A stretch of DNA of 5,896 bases from NCBI RefSeq assembly GCF_040395035.1, contig NZ_JBEBRB010000107.1, forward strand, positions 1 to 5,896, read 5' to 3'. Of this stretch, positions 1-5,866 are shown piece after piece (position 1 is the stretch's first letter; every line of letters starts with the position of its first letter). The notes beneath the pieces are model-generated. The model ran no database searches, was not told the origin of the DNA, and saw only the letters and a list, made by a program, of their open reading frames with translations. This DNA comes from Parapedobacter lycopersici_A (GTDB taxonomy: Bacteria; Bacteroidota; Bacteroidia; Sphingobacteriales; Sphingobacteriaceae). A program made the translations under genes and the position numbers.

Positions 1-2
1 AG

Positions 3-155
3 GACATGGCGGCCTATGCGGGAACTACATACGAAACATTTTTCCGGGTGATGGACCAGTTGACCAAAGAAAACCTGATCCGGGTAACGGGGAAATCAAT
101 TCAGTTACTTGATACCGACGTTATCAGGCAATATGGATTAAATTCTTATGCATGA
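3..155 (+). CDS. Crp/Fnr-family transcriptional regulator, C-terminal fragment (5' end outside window)
   Basis: Open frame entering from the left edge and ending at TGA 153-155; 50 residues are visible, beginning DMAAYAGTTYETFFRVMDQL. This matches the winged helix-turn-helix end of Crp/Fnr regulators: the first visible residues fit the turn and recognition helix (the AGTTYETFFRVMDQL stretch, comparable to the 'G-x-(S/T)-x-E-T-(V/F)-x-R' pattern of the family), followed by the wing (LIRVTGKSIQLLD) and a short final helix. The cyclic-nucleotide-binding domain would lie upstream and is not in the window, so ligand and targets cannot be judged. Family knowledge says these proteins act as cytoplasmic dimers on DNA. 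The gene converges on tag and shares a hairpin region with it. The family call is fairly secure; the subfamily is unknown. Confidence 0.8.
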   Translation, partial: DMAAYAGTTYETFFRVMDQLTKENLIRVTGKSIQLLDTDVIRQYGLNSYA

Positions 156-167
156 AATTTACATCTG

Positions 168-212
168 AACCGATAACCTAAATTTAGGTTATTGACCACA
201 TCGGTTTGTTTT
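168..212. terminator. Probable bidirectional terminator between convergent crp-like gene and tag
   Basis: A perfect 20-bp palindrome (ATAACCTAAA and its reverse complement, 173-192) sits between the two convergent stop codons and contains the tag stop (184-186). It is nested in an outer repeat, AACCGAT at 168-174 paired with ATCGGTT at 200-206. The outer arm is followed on the + strand by a T-rich tract (TTGTTTTT, 206-213), as expected for an intrinsic terminator of the upstream gene. The inner palindrome can serve either strand. The function is inferred from structure and position. Confidence 0.55.
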
Positions 213-732
213 TCAGTATCTTATTGTAAATTTCACAGTCGGCTATATGCGCTCCGGGCAAAAAACCGATGCTCATGAGGAATTCATTGACAATTTCACC
301 CCCGGTAAACTTGAATGTCTTTTTAAAAAGCTTAATCCATTCCGGAAGTGTCTTAGGGTGATGATGTTCAAGCCACTTTTCAAATGTCCCATATTCCTGC
401 TGCAACTGAAGGATTACCCGGGCGTTTTCAATAGCGGCATTGATTTTAAGTCTGTTGCGGATAATGCCCGCGTCGGCCAGCAGCCGTTCGCGGTCCGATT
501 CCGTATAGGCGGCAACTTTAGCAATGCTGAAATGATCGTAGGCATTGCGGAATGCAGCTTCCTTTTTCAGGATGGTTTCCCAGCTCAGGCCAGCCTGATT
601 GATTTCCATCACCAGCCTGCCGAACAGCTCGTCGTCATCGTGGAGCGGAAACCCATAGTGGTGGTCATGGTATTCCTGATGCAGTGTTTTACGGTCGCCG
701 CTCAGGGCTTTGATTGCTTGGCAATAAGACAT
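184..732 (-). CDS. tag: DNA-3-methyladenine glycosylase I
   Basis: This enzyme removes 3-methyladenine from alkylated DNA as the first step of base excision repair in the cytoplasm. The 182-residue product matches the Tag family over its length. Residues below are counted from a GTG codon two codons upstream of the chosen ATG. The zinc site of Tag is visible as Cys6 and His24 near the N-terminus (YHDHHYGFP) and His164 and Cys168 near the C-terminus (HIADC, the H-x3-C spacing of E. coli His175/Cys179). The conserved pocket segment EINQAGLSWETILKK gives Glu45 and Trp53, equivalent to E. coli Glu38 and Trp46; DAGIIRNRLKINAAIENA is the typical glycosylase helix-hairpin-helix-like region. The spacing from Cys6 to His24 is five residues longer than in E. 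coli. ATG at 732 is preferred over the GTG at 738; neither has a clear Shine-Dalgarno sequence. The gene is monocistronic and transcribed from the divergent region at about 785-817. Confidence 0.93.
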   Translation of the reverse strand: MSYCQAIKALSGDRKTLHQEYHDHHYGFPLHDDDELFGRLVMEINQAGLSWETILKKEAAFRNAYDHFSIAKVAAYTESDRERLLADAGIIRNRLKINAAIENARVILQLQQEYGTFEKWLEHHHPKTLPEWIKLFKKTFKFTGGEIVNEFLMSIGFLPGAHIADCEIYNKILKNKPMWSIT

Positions 733-784
733 AATCACGAATTTAGCGGATCAAGGACGCACGCGCCGGATCGGCAACGTACCG

Positions 785-817
785 CAAACATACATAAACC
801 ACTTTATTTTTGAACAA
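785..817 (-). promoter_or_regulatory. Predicted Bacteroidota-type promoter of tag
   Basis: On the minus strand, TATGTTTG (785-792) is an exact match to the Bacteroidota -7 element TAnnTTTG. A TTG (815-817) lies 22 bases upstream as a -33 element, within the usual spacing. Transcription would begin around 775-780, giving a leader of about 45 bases before the ATG at 732. Prediction from motif only. Confidence 0.5.
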
Positions 818-820
818 GAA

Positions 821-840
821 GTTTCCGGATCAGCGGAAGC
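821..840. other. Short inverted repeat in the tag/aldo-keto reductase divergent region
   Basis: GTTTCCG (821-827) and CGGAAGC (834-840) form a seven-pair stem with one G-T pair around a six-base centre GATCAG. It lies just upstream of the tag -33 element and about 45 bases upstream of the candidate -33 element of the reductase gene, so an operator for either gene is possible. Nothing in the sequence identifies a binding protein, and it could be chance. Confidence 0.25.
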
Positions 841-883
841 ATGTGTGTGTTCCGGTCAGGGCTGCCTGGATTTATTGCCGGAT

Positions 884-917
884 TTTGCGGATATGTCGGG
901 ACAATAGCGGAACTTTG
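884..917 (+). promoter_or_regulatory. Candidate promoter of the aldo/keto reductase gene
   Basis: TTTG at 884-887 and GAACTTTG at 910-917 are separated by 22 bases, the same spacing as in the tag promoter on the other strand. The -7 element departs from TAnnTTTG at its first base (G for T). Transcription would start near 922-925, about 25 bases before the ATG at 949. The remainder of the 733-948 gap holds no credible gene. Confidence 0.35.
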
Positions 918-948
918 TCAGGTAAACTAAAATGGAAACCAAAAAAAC

Positions 949-1944
949 ATGAAATACCACAAACTGGGAAATACAGGCGTAGAAGTTTCCGCTATCGGAC
1001 TGGGCTGTATGGGCATGAATCATGGATATGGTGTTCCGGATAATGCCGAATCCATTGCCACGCTGCACCGTGCGCTGGATCTGGGCATTAATTTCTGGGA
1101 CACCGCGGACGCTTATGCCGCGGGAAAAAATGAGGAACTCATCGCTAAGGTACTCGTACCGAATCGCCGCAAGGTATTTATCGCCACCAAATTCGGTTTT
1201 ACCAATATTACGCTGACAGCAAATGGCATGCAGTCTACACTGGATTGCTCTCCGGCACATATGCGGCGGGCGGTGGACGCCAGTTTACGCCGGCTTGGAA
1301 TTGACGAGATTGATCTCTATTATGCACATCGCCTTGATCCGAACGTACCGCTCGAAGAGCTGATCGGCGCCATGGGCGAACTGGTGAAAGCCGGCAAGGT
1401 CCGTTATCTTGGTCTTTCGGAAGCATCGGCCACCTCGATCCGCAGGGCACATGCCATCCACCCCATAGCAGCACTCCAAAGTGAATACTCGTTGCTGACC
1501 CGCGGGGTAGAGGCTGAAATACTGCCCACTATCCGTGAGCTGGGAATCGCACTGGTTCCTTTCAGTCCGCTTTCAAGGGGGCTGATTACCAACGATGGCT
1601 TCGATGTGGGTACGATTCCGGACAGTGATTTCAGAAAAACCGTACCTCGCTACCAGGGTGCGCATTTGCAGAATAACCTGTCGCTGGCCGAAGCGTTTAG
1701 CGAGTTTGCTGCCGACCGTGGGCATACTGCCGCGCAGCTGGCACTGGCGTGGGTACTGGCGCAGGGCGATGACATTACCCCAATACCCGGAACAAAGAAG
1801 CGGAAGTACCTGGAGGAAAACGCCCGTGCGGTGGACATTACCCTTTCTCCGGCCGATCTGGAAGCCATGGAGCAGATCTTATCCAGGTACCCCAACATCG
1901 GACCACGGTATAACGAAGCACAAAACAAGCTGGCCAACCGGTAA
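949..1944 (+). CDS. Aldo/keto reductase (AKR13-like)
   Basis: Predicted cytoplasmic NADPH-dependent oxidoreductase of 331 residues that reduces aldehydes or ketones; its substrate cannot be told from sequence. The TIM-barrel family pattern is complete: N-terminal hairpin and first strand (KLGNTGVEVSAIGLGCMGM), then the catalytic tetrad Asp51 and Tyr56 (NFWDTADAY), Lys81 (FIATKFGF) and His127 (DLYYAHRLDP). SEASATSIRRA and LQSEYSLLTR form the nicotinamide side, PFSPLSRGLIT a later strand-loop, and IPGTKKRKYLEENARAVDI (about 275-295) the adenosine-phosphate binding segment. The YYxHRxDP form of the histidine motif is typical of the AKR13/YakC-like branch. Length is normal for the family. The start is the first ATG compatible with the family N-terminus; upstream bases are A-rich rather than Shine-Dalgarno-like. 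It is transcribed divergently from tag, and DUF6157 follows 72 bases downstream. Confidence 0.93.
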   Translation: MKYHKLGNTGVEVSAIGLGCMGMNHGYGVPDNAESIATLHRALDLGINFWDTADAYAAGKNEELIAKVLVPNRRKVFIATKFGFTNITLTANGMQSTLDCSPAHMRRAVDASLRRLGIDEIDLYYAHRLDPNVPLEELIGAMGELVKAGKVRYLGLSEASATSIRRAHAIHPIAALQSEYSLLTRGVEAEILPTIRELGIALVPFSPLSRGLITNDGFDVGTIPDSDFRKTVPRYQGAHLQNNLSLAEAFSEFAADRGHTAAQLALAWVLAQGDDITPIPGTKKRKYLEENARAVDITLSPADLEAMEQILSRYPNIGPRYNEAQNKLANR

Positions 1945-1971
1945 TCCAGGTATTACCGAAGTCCGGCCGGA
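1939..1971 (+). terminator. Hairpins at the end of the aldo/keto reductase gene, possible terminator
   Basis: CGGTAAT (1939-1945) pairs perfectly with ATTACCG (1952-1958) around a six-base loop; the TAA stop (1942-1944) is inside the left arm. A second, ten-base palindrome TCCGGCCGGA follows at 1962-1971. There is no T-run after either, so termination is uncertain, and read-through into DUF6157 remains possible. Confidence 0.35.
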
Positions 1972-2004
1972 TACACCTGCCATAGGGTTGTCATTAATCC
2001 GGTA

Positions 2005-2012
2005 TATATTTG
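2005..2012 (+). promoter_or_regulatory. -7 promoter element upstream of the DUF6157 gene
   Basis: TATATTTG is an exact TAnnTTTG match. The nearest TTG (1988-1990) is only 14 bases upstream, shorter than usual, so the -33 element is poor. The element ends four bases before the ATG at 2017, which would place the transcription start at or just after that ATG; this bears on the choice of start codon. Confidence 0.4.
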
Positions 2013-2016
2013 CGGC

Positions 2017-2451
2017 ATGGAATATAAACAAGGGACGGTGAAAATACACACCACCAACTATCAGGACGCGTTCATTGCAGTAGCAGATGATTGTCCGGCG
2101 GAAAAAGGGGAAATACCCCCGGTAAAAGGGGAAAAGAAAAGCGTGGCCAGCCTGGCATTTGAGCTGGTCAGCAAAAACCCCTACCGGTTTACTTCAGACG
2201 ATGTGCTGTTCCAGGTGTACGCAGAACGGCAGGAACTGACCGCTGATGAGCTCGAAACAGCACGGCAATTGTTTTTCTCCAAGGGGCAGCCCTGTTTCAG
2301 GGCTTCCCCGCTGACCAAACGGTACGGATGGGGTGTCCACAGCGATGCGGCCGGTAGAATTGCGCTGTACGGCCGCGAAACGCCGGAATATGAAGCCTTT
2401 CTCTGTAGCGGCCGCGTTAAGGTCGTAAAGGCGATGAAATCAAAGCGGTAG
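2017..2451 (+). CDS. DUF6157 family protein
   Basis: Small soluble protein of 144 residues, recognised as DUF6157, a family with no established function. Family hallmarks visible in order are KIHTTNYQDAFIAVADDCP (9-27), GEIPPVKGEKKSVASL (31-46), SKNPYRFTSDDVLFQVYAER (52-71) and FFSKGQPCFRASPLTKRYGWGVHSD (86-110), with a basic C-terminus (VKAMKSKR). Two conserved-looking cysteines (Cys26, Cys93) are present; no signal peptide or membrane segment is seen. The ATG at 2017 adds seven residues before KIHTTNY, whereas family members as I recall them begin almost directly with this motif. An in-frame GTG at 2038 preceded by AAGGGA (2030-2035) is therefore a credible alternative start giving 137 residues. 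The gene lies between the reductase and the kinase operon, and neither neighbour suggests a role. Confidence 0.85.
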   Translation: MEYKQGTVKIHTTNYQDAFIAVADDCPAEKGEIPPVKGEKKSVASLAFELVSKNPYRFTSDDVLFQVYAERQELTADELETARQLFFSKGQPCFRASPLTKRYGWGVHSDAAGRIALYGRETPEYEAFLCSGRVKVVKAMKSKR

Positions 2452-2477
2452 TTTCCGGCCGCTCCCGGACGACCGCA

Positions 2478-2528
2478 CCGGCAATCGTTCCCGAATCAAA
2501 TCCTCGTTTTCGTGGATTGCCGGATTTG
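2478..2528 (+). terminator. Inverted repeats between the DUF6157 gene and the kinase operon
   Basis: CCGGCAATC (2478-2486) is perfectly complementary to GATTGCCGG (2515-2523), a nine-base stem with a 28-base loop. Within it, CAAATCC (2497-2503) can pair with GGATTTG (2522-2528), and AATCC (2499-2503) with GGATT (2514-2518), so the pairings exclude each other. A T-run (2542-2546) follows at a distance, not directly. It may end the DUF6157 transcript or control entry into the kinase operon; function is inferred. A further small stem, TCCGG/CCGGA, lies at 2454-2469. No TAnnTTTG match was found between 2452 and 2584. Confidence 0.35.
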
Positions 2529-2584
2529 GCGGTAATCTGTATTTTTACCCGTTGTTACCAATTTGTGTATCCCGTATTGTAATC

Positions 2585-4570
2585 ATGAAGCATTGCCTGT
2601 GTATTTTGATTGTTTTCTGCTGTTTTCACGGGGTAAGGGCACAGGCATCTGCTGAACAGGCTGCTGACAGCCTGTACCGGTTGGCACAGGGAGCGCCTGA
2701 CGATAGTGTAAAGATTGAACGGCTGCTGGATCTGAGTTTTTTCTGGTGTGACCGCGATACGGCAAAGGCTTTCCATTACATTGATGAGTCGCGGAAGTTA
2801 ATGGGCAATAAACCAACCGATTATCAGCAGGGACTCTTGCATCACTTCACCGCCAATATCATTTATAACCACGACATCGAACGTGCGAAATCGGAATACA
2901 TGCTGGCCGAAAAGTACCTGGCCCGGTATCGGTTTCCGCGGGCTTATTTCTACCGGTCAAAGGTGTGGAACAATTATGGAACACTGCTGCAGCGGCAGGA
3001 TAGCGCCAATCTTTTCATGGGTATTATTGTCGACCGCGCACTTCCATATGCCCGCCTCGCTGGCGACAGCACCGCTGTGGGCAACCACTTGCAGAATATT
3101 GCATTATTACTTTCGAATGTACAGGATTACGAAAAGGCGGAATCCTATTTTAAACAGGCCCTAAACACGCTGTCAACGGCAACAGCTACCAGTGAGGACT
3201 GGCTGACCGTTTTTGTCAATGCAGCCAAGAATGCCATACTTGGCGAAAACCTCGGGCGGGCAAGGGGATACCTGGACAGTGCCGCGGCCGTATACCATGC
3301 CATACCGTATACTACCTATGCCTCATTCTATTACCGTACCGAAGGCCAGTATTACCGCCACATCCGGGAAAAAGAAAAGGCCCTGGAGATGTTCAGGAAA
3401 GGGATAGCCCGGGCCGAATCGCTGCGTGATGCCTATTCCCTGCGGGATATTTATTTTGAGATGTATGCGATGTACCGTGATTTCGGTGAATACGGCAACG
3501 CAAAGAAATACCTGTTGATTTCCAATCAGTACGATCCGGTGCAATCGACACATAATCGGTTGCTCCATCTGCGGGAAATGGCCAATGTGGAATTCAAGCT
3601 GGGTAATTTCCGGGCGGCCTATGAACAGATGGAAGCTTATGCACTGGGAAAGGATACCTTCCAGCAAAACAATATGGCGCTGAAGATCATCGACCTGGAA
3701 AAGCAATACGAATCCATTGGAAAGGAAAATGAGATATTGAAACTGAAGGACATCAACCAGCAGCAGCAAATGAATATCGACCGGAGCCGGTTCTGGCTGG
3801 TGTTGCTTGGTGCGGGTCTTTCCATTGCACTTATTATCGCTTTTTTTTCATGGAAACTGGCAAAAAGTAACCACAATACCCTTGTTCAGAATGAGTTGCT
3901 CCATCAGGAAGAACTCAAAACACTGCGGCAGCAGGAGCAGCTTCATCGCTACCAGTCAATTTTGCAGGGTCAGGAAGAAGAACGGAACCGGATTGCGCGC
4001 GACCTGCATGATGGCCTTGGTGGCTTATTGGCGGGGGTAAAGCTCCGCCTGTCGGCGATAGCCACGAGGGACCGCGAAAAAAACAGCACCGTAAGCACCG
4101 AGGTGAATGCTGTTATCGGCGAATTGGACCATGCAGTGGATGAGTTGCGCCGGGTATCGCGCAATATGATGCCGGAGGCACTGCTTTACATGGGACTGGA
4201 GTCGGCACTGGCCGATCTATGCAACTATATGGATACCCCGGCGACGGCCGTTAAATTTCAGGGGATCGGTCTCCGTTCTTCCTATCCCAAACCGGTGCTT
4301 ATCGGTGTTTACCGGATGGTGCAGGAATTGCTGAATAACGCCATTAAGCATGCCCACGCCACCCAGATCATTGTGCAGTGCAGTGACAGTGACGGCTGCC
4401 TGTTCCTCACGGTTGAGGATGATGGTGTCGGTTTCAATATCCAGTTGCTGGTTGCCAAAGGGCTGGGCCTGAAAAATATCGAAGATCGGGTAGCCCTGCT
4501 GCAGGGCCGGATGGAGATTGATTCCAAGCCTGGCGAAGGGACTACCGTAAACATTGAAATACCTGTCTGA
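2585..4570 (+). CDS. TPR-containing sensor histidine kinase (HPK7/HisKA_3 type)
   Basis: Inner-membrane sensor kinase, 661 residues from the ATG at 2585. A TTG 33 bases upstream is in frame, but the ATG places a signal peptide at the very N-terminus (hydrophobic 4-14, likely cut after VRA at 17-19), so it is preferred. Residues about 20-395 are helical with TPR-like units (clearest near 164-197, 247-280 and 287-318) and would lie outside the membrane as the sensor. A glutamine-rich coiled coil precedes the transmembrane helix (about 403-422), and a second coiled coil leads to the HisKA_3 domain with phospho-acceptor His475 in RIARDLHDGLGG. The HATPase domain shows the N-box (QELLNNAIKHA, Asn585), DDGVGF (613-617) and GLGLKNI (626-632), ending in GEGTTV. 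The DxxxQ phosphatase motif has Gly480 in place of Gln. The next gene, one base after the stop, is its likely partner regulator. The signal sensed is unknown. Confidence 0.92.
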   Translation: MKHCLCILIVFCCFHGVRAQASAEQAADSLYRLAQGAPDDSVKIERLLDLSFFWCDRDTAKAFHYIDESRKLMGNKPTDYQQGLLHHFTANIIYNHDIERAKSEYMLAEKYLARYRFPRAYFYRSKVWNNYGTLLQRQDSANLFMGIIVDRALPYARLAGDSTAVGNHLQNIALLLSNVQDYEKAESYFKQALNTLSTATATSEDWLTVFVNAAKNAILGENLGRARGYLDSAAAVYHAIPYTTYASFYYRTEGQYYRHIREKEKALEMFRKGIARAESLRDAYSLRDIYFEMYAMYRDFGEYGNAKKYLLISNQYDPVQSTHNRLLHLREMANVEFKLGNFRAAYEQMEAYALGKDTFQQNNMALKIIDLEKQYESIGKENEILKLKDINQQQQMNIDRSRFWLVLLGAGLSIALIIAFFSWKLAKSNHNTLVQNELLHQEELKTLRQQEQLHRYQSILQGQEEERNRIARDLHDGLGGLLAGVKLRLSAIATRDREKNSTVSTEVNAVIGELDHAVDELRRVSRNMMPEALLYMGLESALADLCNYMDTPATAVKFQGIGLRSSYPKPVLIGVYRMVQELLNNAIKHAHATQIIVQCSDSDGCLFLTVEDDGVGFNIQLLVAKGLGLKNIEDRVALLQGRMEIDSKPGEGTTVNIEIPV

Positions 4571-4571
4571 C

Positions 4572-5192
4572 ATGGAAATGATAACCCTTATTATTATTGA
4601 TGATCATCCGGTGGTGCTGCAGGGTTTTGCCTATATGTTGCAGGATGCCGACAACATCAGGCTAATCGGCCAGTTTACCGATGCGGCATCAGGCATCCGC
4701 TTTATTGCCGGAGAACAGGTGGATGTGGTGCTGCTGGACATCAACCTGCCTGACAAGAATGGCATCGACGCCTGTGCGGAGATCAAGCAGCTGCGCCCGG
4801 ATACGAAAGTGGTGGCCATCAGCAACATCAACGAATACAGCATCATCCAGCGCATGCTCGACAGCGGCGCCTCCGGCTATTTGCTCAAAAACTCCGCAAC
4901 GGAGGAAGTAATGGAATGCATCCGCCAGGTGATGCGGGGCGAAACCGGTATCAGCGAGGGGGTGCGGGCTATACTTGCCAGCCACCAGTCGGGAGAACTC
5001 CCCGTAGTTACGCGGCGCGAAAAGGAAGTGCTGGCGCTATTGGCCGACGGACTGAATTCGCATGAAATAGGGGATCAGATTTTTATCAGCCCGCTGACGG
5101 TGGAAAGTCATCGCCGAAATTTATTGCAGAAGTTTAAAGTGACCAATGTAGCCGCGCTGATCCGAAAGGCCACGGAGATGAAATACATCTAA
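4572..5192 (+). CDS. NarL/FixJ-family response regulator with LuxR-type DNA-binding domain
   Basis: Cytoplasmic transcription factor of 206 residues, the predicted phosphate acceptor of the kinase encoded just before it. The receiver domain (about 4-120) has the acidic pair Asp10/Asp11 (IIIDDHPVVLQ), the phosphorylation site Asp56 (LLDINLPDKNG), Ser84 in the switch position (VVAISN) and Lys106 (GYLLKNS). The C-terminal LuxR helix-turn-helix runs from about 143 to 206 (VTRREKEVLALLADGLNSHEIGDQIFISPLTVESHRRNLLQKF). All key residues are present and length is normal. ATG 4572 follows the kinase TGA after a single base (TGACATG), which implies translational coupling in one operon; a TTG in frame at 4554 would overlap the kinase end and is less likely. 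A second ATG at 4578 is possible. Target genes are not evident. Confidence 0.95.
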   Translation: MEMITLIIIDDHPVVLQGFAYMLQDADNIRLIGQFTDAASGIRFIAGEQVDVVLLDINLPDKNGIDACAEIKQLRPDTKVVAISNINEYSIIQRMLDSGASGYLLKNSATEEVMECIRQVMRGETGISEGVRAILASHQSGELPVVTRREKEVLALLADGLNSHEIGDQIFISPLTVESHRRNLLQKFKVTNVAALIRKATEMKYI

Positions 5193-5203
5193 CTGCCGGT
5201 AAC

Positions 5204-5245
5204 GGATTGTCGCAATTCCCCCTGCTAATTGGCGCACCGTGCCAA
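5204..5245 (+). terminator. Small hairpins after the kinase-regulator operon, weak terminator candidate
   Basis: GGATTG (5204-5209) pairs with CAATTC (5213-5218), with one G-T pair, around TCG; TTGGC (5229-5233) pairs with GCCAA (5241-5245) around seven bases. Only a poor T tract follows (TGTCTTTG). Position after the regulator stop and before the next promoter fits a terminator, but the stems are short. Confidence 0.25.
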
Positions 5246-5267
5246 TGTCTTTGCCGCGCTAACGGGT

Positions 5268-5275
5268 TATCTTTG
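5268..5275 (+). promoter_or_regulatory. -7 promoter element of the SRPBCC gene
   Basis: TATCTTTG is an exact match to TAnnTTTG. A TTTG at 5250-5253 lies 14 bases upstream, shorter than the usual -33 spacing, so only the -7 half is convincing. Transcription would begin near 5281, about 37 bases before the ATG at 5318. This indicates that the SRPBCC gene is transcribed separately from the kinase operon. Confidence 0.45.
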
Positions 5276-5317
5276 TACTGAACAGTATTGAATATTTACC
5301 CTAAAAAAGACTACGCA

Positions 5318-5782
5318 ATGAAAAAGATGCAATTCAAAACGGACATCAACGCGCCGGTGGCAAATGTGTTCAGCATCATGCTGGATAAGGAAACGTTCAG
5401 GCAATGGACGGCGGTATTTAACCCCGAGTCAGATTTTGAAACCCCCTCCAGTGTGGAAGGAAACTGGCATAAAGGTTCAAAAATCCTGTTTATCGGCGCC
5501 AGCAAAACAGGAAAGCGGGAAGGTATGGTAGGCTGGATCCGTGAAAATATCCCGAATAAATTCGTGTCCATCGAGTATACCGGCATCGTGGATGGCGATG
5601 ATGAAATTACGACCGGGCCGGTAGCTGAGGAGTGGCAGGGTTTTGAAAACTATTCGTTTGCTGAAAAAAATGGAACAACCACGGTAACCGTCGATATTGA
5701 CGTGAACGACGAGATGGTTGACTATTTCGCGGTGACGTACCCGAAGGCACTGGAAAAGCTAAAAGAGATTTGTGAAGCGTAA
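5318..5782 (+). CDS. SRPBCC domain-containing protein (AHSA1/polyketide-cyclase-like)
   Basis: Soluble protein of 154 residues forming a single START-like (SRPBCC) helix-grip fold, a fold that encloses a hydrophobic ligand cavity. The N-terminal strand and helix pattern (FKTDINAPVANVFSIMLDKETFRQWTAVFNPES, about 6-38) is the classic beginning of AHSA1-like members. It is followed by the beta strands GSKILFIG, GMVGWIRENIPNKFVSIEYTGIV and WQGFENYSFAEKNGTTTVTVDIDV, and by the long C-terminal helix (VDYFAVTYPKALEKLKEICEA) that closes the cavity. The ATG at 5318 fits the family N-terminus and has A-rich sequence upstream (TAAAAAAGA); a TTG at 5288 would add ten unlikely residues. The ligand or enzymatic role cannot be told. 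It has its own promoter match and no functional link to the two-component genes can be shown. Confidence 0.88.
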   Translation: MKKMQFKTDINAPVANVFSIMLDKETFRQWTAVFNPESDFETPSSVEGNWHKGSKILFIGASKTGKREGMVGWIRENIPNKFVSIEYTGIVDGDDEITTGPVAEEWQGFENYSFAEKNGTTTVTVDIDVNDEMVDYFAVTYPKALEKLKEICEA

Positions 5783-5805
5783 CTGCGATAAGCCCTAGCG
5801 GCGTT

Positions 5806-5866
5806 TCCGGTATCCGACCAACCGGACGATTCGATAGTAATTCCGCTGTCTTAATGGAAAATTAAG
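5806..5866 (+). terminator. Hairpins downstream of the SRPBCC gene
   Basis: TCCGGT (5806-5811) pairs with ACCGGA (5821-5826) around nine bases, and CTTAAT (5850-5855) pairs with ATTAAG (5861-5866) around five bases. Neither has a downstream T-run. They may end the SRPBCC transcript; the second could equally be part of the control region of a gene beginning at the window edge. Confidence 0.25.

Noticed and set aside
247..813. Long + strand open frame of 188 codons opposite tag
   Set aside because: It is antisense to tag, whose product has all the family's metal-binding and pocket residues; the + strand product resembles no family I know.
745..833. Three GGATC-containing short repeats (near 746-753, 765-774 and 824-833) in the divergent region
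   Set aside because: The shared core is too short, the spacing is irregular and similar CCGGAT words are common across the window, so this is not a convincing operator array.
810..1260. Open frames on both strands spanning the divergent region and the reductase 5' end
   Set aside because: They overlap the well-supported reductase gene in other frames, and their compositions (for example runs rich in Arg, Cys and Trp) look non-coding.
2552..2584. TTG start extending the kinase by eleven residues
   Set aside because: The extension would put a polar/basic segment before the signal peptide; the ATG at 2585 gives a standard signal peptide.
3323..3769. Minus-strand open frame of 148 codons inside the kinase gene
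   Set aside because: It is a shadow of the kinase TPR region, with no recognisable domain and no promoter of its own.
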